A stretch of 64,000 nt of DNA, taken from positions 7,387,962 through 7,451,961 of the forward strand of contig NC_067208.1 in assembly GCF_026262505.1 (NCBI RefSeq), written 5' to 3'. This DNA is from Trichomonas vaginalis G3 (Eukaryota > Parabasalia > Trichomonadida > Trichomonadidae). The notes under the pieces are model-generated. The model saw only the letters and a program-made list of their open reading frames with translations. It ran no database searches and was not told where the DNA came from. Each line of letters starts with the position of its first letter. Positions within the stretch are counted from its first letter, which is position 1. The translations under genes and the position numbers were made by a program. Shown in pieces: positions 59,227 through 64,000 of the stretch.

Positions 59227-59539
59227 GTTGTTCTTGAACTGACTTCTCTCCGTCAAATATTGACAGTACACCAGTTTTGACATAATATTGTATTATAAAC
59301 TTACCTTTAGAAATATCTGTAAGTTTTGAAGTTATATTTTTGTCTGCTTCAAGAACTTTCACCATTTCAGTTATACCAACTTTCTTTGCTTTATGGAAAT
59401 ATTTTGGTTCAGCAAATATTGCTATTCTATAACATTTACCATTGTTTGTATAAAGAACTATTCTGTCAATGTATTTGTATTGTTTGTGTGTGTAAACTTT
59501 GTTCTGCTTCAATTCAAAGAGATATCCGAATACGTCCAT
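59120..59539 (-). CDS. 139-aa MDVF protein, antisense-overlapping the capsid gene (element C)
   Basis: Open homologue of 47680-48099 (MDVFGYLFELKQNKVYTHKQ). It overlaps the last 107 bases of the capsid gene and is divergent from the 192-aa gene across 18 bases. Confidence 0.6.
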   Translation of the reverse strand: MDVFGYLFELKQNKVYTHKQYKYIDRIVLYTNNGKCYRIAIFAEPKYFHKAKKVGITEMVKVLEADKNITSKLTDISKGKFIIQYYVKTGVLSIFDGEKSVQEQLTDLLPKSARWKLSLCQSEEPQQVSSNESSKEHLP

Positions 59540-59557
59540 CTTTTTATTCGAAGTAAA

Positions 59558-60136
59558 ATGTCATTTCCGAAAAATAGAAGCGTGAGTGTTTCAAAAGGTT
59601 TAATGGCGGTGGCAGATGTGAAGTTAAATTCACCAACTCAAACAAACAGTCAAAGTGTTATTGTCAATGTCAAAGACAGAGATGTTGAAGTGGGGAAACC
59701 ATACGAAGACGAAGATGGTATAACAATTGTTCCTGTAAAAGAACCAACATATCCTGAAGTTAGCAGAGACTTAAGTTCTGTTGCAGATATTCGAAACGAC
59801 TACCAACAACTGAAAGACAAACTTCAAACTCAGGAGAAGATTTGTCAAGCTTTAAGTATAATGTTAAACTTGGTCGAACACAACCCTGTAAAAGTGAACT
59901 CATATGTCATTGCACCTCATGAAGTTTTGAAAGAACTATTGAAACTTTTGACAGAGGCAGACGATATAAACGTCAAAGAAATAGAACCCGACATTAGTTG
60001 CTGTGGTGTTTCATATAATGTCATTGACAAGATATACGTTATGAAAGGAGGTGAAACGTTGAACTTAAAATATAGTTTCCCAGACGTCATAAAAATATTT
60101 GACGACCACAACATTTCATTAAAGTTTATTTGCTAA
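59558..60136 (+). CDS. 192-aa protein of the capsid cluster (element C)
   Basis: Homologue of 47080-47661 with about a dozen changes, starting MSFPKNRSVSVSKGLMAVAD. Leader tttttattcgaagtaaa (late type). Function unknown. Confidence 0.6.
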   Translation: MSFPKNRSVSVSKGLMAVADVKLNSPTQTNSQSVIVNVKDRDVEVGKPYEDEDGITIVPVKEPTYPEVSRDLSSVADIRNDYQQLKDKLQTQEKICQALSIMLNLVEHNPVKVNSYVIAPHEVLKELLKLLTEADDINVKEIEPDISCCGVSYNVIDKIYVMKGGETLNLKYSFPDVIKIFDDHNISLKFIC

Positions 60137-60142
60137 GTAAAA

Positions 60143-60373
60143 ATGTCAAAACTTCTTGAAAGATGTTTGAAGAAAAATAATATAGACTTTATTTCATGTA
60201 AAGGACTTTACACACTTTTGAACGATATGAAAGACCCTGTTTTGTTTGTTCGTGTAGACAAAGGAAAGTTCTATGTCTTTACAAAATATTTGAACTTCTT
60301 AGACAGAGAACTTCAAGAAACGCCATGCGAAAGTTTAGATGAAGTTCTTCTCCACTTTCAGAAAAACTTTTAA
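60143..60373 (+). CDS. 76-aa protein present in C only
   Basis: MSKLLERCLKKNNIDFISCK and a beta-rich rest (DPVLFVRVDKGKFYVFTKYL). It sits between the 192-aa and penton-like genes with 6 and 10 bases to its neighbours. In B the two neighbours are joined directly, so the whole gene is present in one copy and absent in the other. Function unknown. Confidence 0.55.
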   Translation: MSKLLERCLKKNNIDFISCKGLYTLLNDMKDPVLFVRVDKGKFYVFTKYLNFLDRELQETPCESLDEVLLHFQKNF

Positions 60374-60383
60374 ATATATATAA

Positions 60384-61180
60384 ATGGCAGAAGACATAAT
60401 GGTTTATACTATTACGACTAAAAACCCTGAGTCATATAATTCTATAACAACAAACTTACAAAGTCCTCAAGGACGATATTGTAAACTAACCTTAAACACA
60501 ATGACGACTAAAGCCTGTTTTGCTCTTTTGACACCAGAAGACTTTATTGTTGTGAATGGTAAAAAATACTCCTTTGAAGATACTTACTCAGATATACCAC
60601 CAACAGGTTTTGTTGACTTATTTAATACTTTAAGTACGGGTGTAACATGTGCTGCAACTAGAGCAGGTTTCATTATGTTTGGATGTCCGACTGAGTTTAC
60701 TATAAACGATATGAGCTATAATACAAAACTTATTTCTGGTTTTTACTACCAACAGTTTCCTATAACAGGAAAAGGTGTCATACAAGGAATGTCTATTCCA
60801 TTGACATTAAGCACACCAATCTTATATATTGTTTCAAACTTAGGTTCAAAGTGTTATTCGAATGTCGACAGAAACTATTATGACCAAAAGATACTTATGC
60901 GTAAAACAATACTTTCTCTGCTGGTTTGCCTATTGTTCATTCGAATGCAGAATTTTCAACCTTAGTGAACTCAAACACTTTGGCAAGTATAACGTTGACA
61001 TTAGTTGACGCAAACTTTGTTCCTGTAAAACTTTTATGTCCTATGTATTTGTCAATGACGGCAGAAAGTTTCGAATTGGAAGATGCAACTGGTGAAAGTA
61101 TTGTATTACAAGAACAACTTCAACAACAAATAGCTCAAGAACAACAAATGCAACAAATGGAACAACAAAGTCAAGAATAA
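60384..61180 (+). pseudogene. Penton-like minor capsid protein (element C), broken
   Basis: Counterpart of 46287-47075 over its full length, ending in a slightly different Gln-rich tail (QQQMQQMEQQSQE); broken, about one break. Confidence 0.6.
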
Positions 61181-61212
61181 AAAAAATATTATTTTTTTTT
61201 ATTTTTATAAAA

Positions 61213-62448
61213 ATGTACAGAATAGATGTTTCAGATTTTTATGACTTCCAAGCATTCAGAAATATGTGTCCATTTCGAGACTATAACAAAGCAGTCGAGA
61301 ATTTGAAACGTTTAGTCATTTATGTCGACTCTGCCCCAGAATGTTATGTTATGAAAGAATGGGATGTAGTCTTTAACAAACCTAAAGCGACAATAGTTTC
61401 AGAACAAGAATGTAGACAGAAACTTAAGAAAATAAAAGTCGTACAAGTTGGAATGAAGATGTTAGATGCTTGGGATATCTTATTGTCAAAGTTAGAAGAT
61501 TTTTCAGTTCGTGGTATAAAGTTCTATACACCTTCTCCAAACTTCTATTCTATCTTCACTGGATATAAATACGAACAAGTAGAATGGAAAGAAAATATTA
61601 TAGAAGCTTGGTTAGACCATGTCAAAGAAATTATATGCAATGGAAACGAAAAGGTTTATGAGTATATCTTATGTTGGTTTGCAAACATCTTACAACATCC
61701 AAGTGCTAAAAATGAAACTGCTCTCATTATAATTGGAAAACAAGGAACAGGTAAGAACACATTCTTTACAGATATCTTGTGCAAACTGTTAGAGGGCTAT
61801 TCGAATCCGAATATGACAAACTTAGAAAACATCTGCGGTAAATTTAACTCTTCAATTGAGAATATGAAACTTATAGTTTGTAACGAACTTCAAAGTATAG
61901 ATACAACAAAAGTTTTAAACTCAGATGCTTTGAAGAGTCTTATAACAGACAAAGTTGGAGTTGTTGAAAGAAAGTATAAAGACCAAAGAGTTTGTGAAAA
62001 TGTTGCAAACTTCATTATGGTTTCAAACAATGCTGTTCCGATGAAGTTAGAAAGTTCTGACAGAAGATATGTAGTTGTCAGAACGTCAGAAGCTCATATG
62101 CAAGATACAGAATATTTTGACGCTTTGTCAGAATGTTTGACATCTGACTTTTACAACCACTTGTTCTCATACTTTATGACATTAGATATTTCTAAGTTCA
62201 ATCCAAGACAAATTCCACATACCGAAGAGAGACAAACATTGTTAGAAGCAAACAAGAGTGTATATGAACTGTTCATAGATGAAACTGACTTTGTGTCATT
62301 AGATGAAAGGTCATTGTACGATTCGTATAAACAATATTGTCAAGAATATGGTTATATGACAGCGTCTAAACGAACATTCTTGGCAAATGTCAAAAGTCTT
62401 TTAGATGTTCAGAATGGTATATATACAAAGAAAAATTTTTCTGAGTAA
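61213..62448 (+). CDS. SF3 (D5-like) helicase, 411 aa (element C)
   Basis: Open copy of 45023-46258 with IIIGKQGTGKNTFF, LIVCNELQS and NFIMVSNNAVPM. The early-type motif (tattattttttttattttta) lies just before the ATG. The 139-aa gene follows after 36 bases. Confidence 0.8.
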   Translation: MYRIDVSDFYDFQAFRNMCPFRDYNKAVENLKRLVIYVDSAPECYVMKEWDVVFNKPKATIVSEQECRQKLKKIKVVQVGMKMLDAWDILLSKLEDFSVRGIKFYTPSPNFYSIFTGYKYEQVEWKENIIEAWLDHVKEIICNGNEKVYEYILCWFANILQHPSAKNETALIIIGKQGTGKNTFFTDILCKLLEGYSNPNMTNLENICGKFNSSIENMKLIVCNELQSIDTTKVLNSDALKSLITDKVGVVERKYKDQRVCENVANFIMVSNNAVPMKLESSDRRYVVVRTSEAHMQDTEYFDALSECLTSDFYNHLFSYFMTLDISKFNPRQIPHTEERQTLLEANKSVYELFIDETDFVSLDERSLYDSYKQYCQEYGYMTASKRTFLANVKSLLDVQNGIYTKKNFSE

Positions 62449-62484
62449 ATTTAAAAAAATATATTTTTTTATCCGATAGAAAAG

Positions 62485-62635
62485 ATGACAAAATTCATCT
62501 CAGTAAACAAGTACATGTCAGGACTTAAAGAAGAACTAGACCCATTCACATATTTGAATGTTTATTTCTACCATTTTGAAAAGTCTTCATTCAGTAAAGT
62601 TTGGAACATCGAACCAGTTAAGTTTAGGGCTGTAC
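62485..62635 (+). CDS. 5' part of the 139-aa acidic-tailed protein gene (element C)
   Basis: Matches the first 50 codons of 43942-44361 (MTKFISVNKYMSGLKEELDP). Element C stops here and unrelated DNA follows. Confidence 0.75.
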
Positions 62636-64000
62636 AAGATTTAAAAAAACATTGCCGGGTTACCGTAGAGGCCTAAAAAAATCGCGCCTCGGCGGCAAGC
62701 CGCCTCGGCATTAAGAATGCGCATCTAAATTTTTATATGTCCTTCTTTCTTTTATTTTTCCCTTCCCTTTCTTTTCTTTTTCTTTTTTTTCCCTCCTCTT
62801 GCTCTCATTTACCTTTTTTTTCCTTTTCTCATCATTTTTCAAAATTTTAAATTTTTATCAAAAATCTTGCCTATAAAAGCAGACTATGGAACCTTTTAAT
62901 GCCTCTTAATCAATATTATACAGCATAAAGCATATTAAATGAAAGTAATTACGTATAAATTTATTTTATTATCTTATTTATTAATTCTTTAGCATGTATT
63001 GTTTAATATTAACTTTTCTGTACATTAAATATGATATCTCCAAAGTATGAATGCCTTGTAACGAAACGAAAACTTAATTTTATGTTGAATATTTGTCACA
63101 AACATTAGATTATTAAAATATATGTTGGATATCCCTTAGTATGAGACTTCATGACTCTTGTAGTCTAACGTGAGCTTTGGATTGCAAGCTCTGTGGTTAA
63201 CGAACATAAATTAATTGTAAAGTTTTCAAAATTTTTCATCGTTTCTATCAGCATCTATTTTTCCTTTAAAATAATATATTTGTATGAATACAATATTTAG
63301 TAATTTTTTTATTTCCCATAATTTCATTCAAAATTTCAGAAAAAATTAATTTCTATTCAATATTATTTCAGCTTCAAAACACTTCATTCTTATAGATGTT
63401 GATTCACTAAAGTGTGATACTCAATGTCTTATTTCAATGAAAATTGTTCTGCAAATTTATTTCACTTTTGACCTCACTTTTTCCGTAATTCAATTTTTTA
63501 CTTTTAATATTTTAGATCTTCATAATATCATTTGAAAAATTAACCATATAAAAAAATCAAGTTAACAATTCACTTTTTCCGTAATTCAAAAATCAAAAAT
63601 ATAAATAATATATCTTTTTATCAAATATTATTATTATATTCTATGAAAAATGAGGTCCGGAAATTTTGCGGATTCCCGTAACTCAATTTTACGGAAAAAG
63701 TGCAGTAAACTATTCAAAATACGGGAAAATTGGTGTAAACTAATGATTTTACGGTAAAATCACGGAAAGTCCCGGAAGAATATATGTGCCTATATGAAAT
63801 TATACAAAAATGAATCAAACGCATTTTAAAAGATTGTTCTTGTATTATAAATGCTATTCGCAGATTTATTAGTTGAAGAAAATTACCAAATTTTTGCCGA
63901 TTTACAAAAAATGATTTACAAAGCATATTTTTATAAGGCTTTAAAAATCTTTAAAATGTGACCGGTGACGGAAATCCATGGTAACCAACCGCGGTTCCCG
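62636..64000. other. Host DNA right of element C, no supported gene
   Basis: It starts with a short GC-richer stretch (62655-62725) holding the perfect hairpin ggcggc-aa-gccgcc (62691-62704). A pyrimidine-rich tract (62735-62845) comes next, then ordinary AT-rich DNA. Repeats of cactttttccgtaatt are noted separately. No open frame looks coding. Confidence 0.5.
63475..63702. repeat. Direct and inverted cactttttccgtaa repeats
   Basis: Direct copies at 63475-63490 and 63571-63586 and an inverted copy (ttttacggaaaaagtg) at 63687-63702. A MITE-like or remnant terminal repeat is possible; no flanking duplication was recognised. Confidence 0.45.

Larger units (their letters stand above)
53784..62635. 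mobile_element. Element C: left-hand part of a Maverick/Polinton-type element
   Basis: It starts with a short A-tract and a roughly 318-bp terminal repeat (ggtagtgggg end), then runs through the structural genes (large Gln-rich protein, major capsid candidate, penton-like protein) to the SF3 helicase. Similarity to element B stops abruptly at about 62635, where unrelated AT-rich DNA begins, so this is a partial copy. At least two genes are broken. The capsid and helicase genes are open and very close to those of B, which suggests a recent copy. Confidence 0.85.

Noticed and set aside
1-64000. tRNA or rRNA genes
   Set aside because: I saw no cloverleaf with T-loop gttcgaatc-type box or rRNA-like conserved stretch; absence is by eye only.

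Overview
The window reads as nuclear DNA of a parabasalid protist (a trichomonad such as Tritrichomonas or Trichomonas; the genus is inferred). The DNA is very AT-rich, the host genes are long and intronless, and several host starts have a TCA initiator-like motif 12-20 bases upstream. Two host genes encode the Cys/Asn-rich beta-helix proteins that are expanded in trichomonads. About 49 kb of the 64 kb is three copies of one family of large Maverick/Polinton-type elements.

Layout. Element A (1-15701) is the right-hand part of a copy whose capsid half lies left of the window. Host DNA follows (15702-29295): two beta-helix proteins, a charged coiled-coil protein, an inositol polyphosphate kinase and a CARMIL-like leucine-rich-repeat protein, with long AT-rich spacers. 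Element B (29302-53774, about 24.5 kb, inverted relative to A) has both ends and a 6-bp target duplication (tctttg). Element C (53784-62635, same orientation as A) is only the left-hand end of a copy; B sits about ten bases from C's outer tip. Host DNA follows again to 64000, with no gene I can support.

Taken together the copies show the family's gene set. From the capsid end: a large Gln-rich virion-type protein, a major capsid protein candidate, an antisense-overlapping 139-aa gene, a 192/193-aa gene, a penton-like protein, an SF3 helicase, an optional HNH gene, a 139-aa acidic-tailed protein, a 131-aa lysine-rich protein, a packaging ATPase, KilA-N and KilA-N/T5orf172 proteins, a 294/304-aa CxxC protein set among dense repeats, a 286-aa protein, a protein-primed-type DNA polymerase B (in A only), small virion-like peptides, a retroviral-type integrase, a phage-collar-like fibre, a second 282-aa paralogue and a DNA adenine methylase next to the terminal repeat. 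The copies are fossils. A has a few broken genes, B about ten (clustered at 30.8-35.3 kb and 40.5-43.9 kb), and C is partial with at least two. High similarity between copies, with many reading frames still open, points to recent insertion.

The most unusual signals lie outside the proteins. Hairpin modules at the terminal repeats keep their stems while the stem sequence changes. GC-rich hairpins sit inside the coding sequence of KilA-N genes, and KilA-N-derived hairpin fragments are scattered between genes. The repeat family around the 294/304-aa gene is exchanged wholesale between A (ggtcactcggtca type) and B (gttagatctaac type). Two upstream motif classes separate replication/DNA-binding genes from structural genes. 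These point to a DNA-recognition, replication or copy-compatibility system built from KilA-N proteins and repeats; that function is inference.
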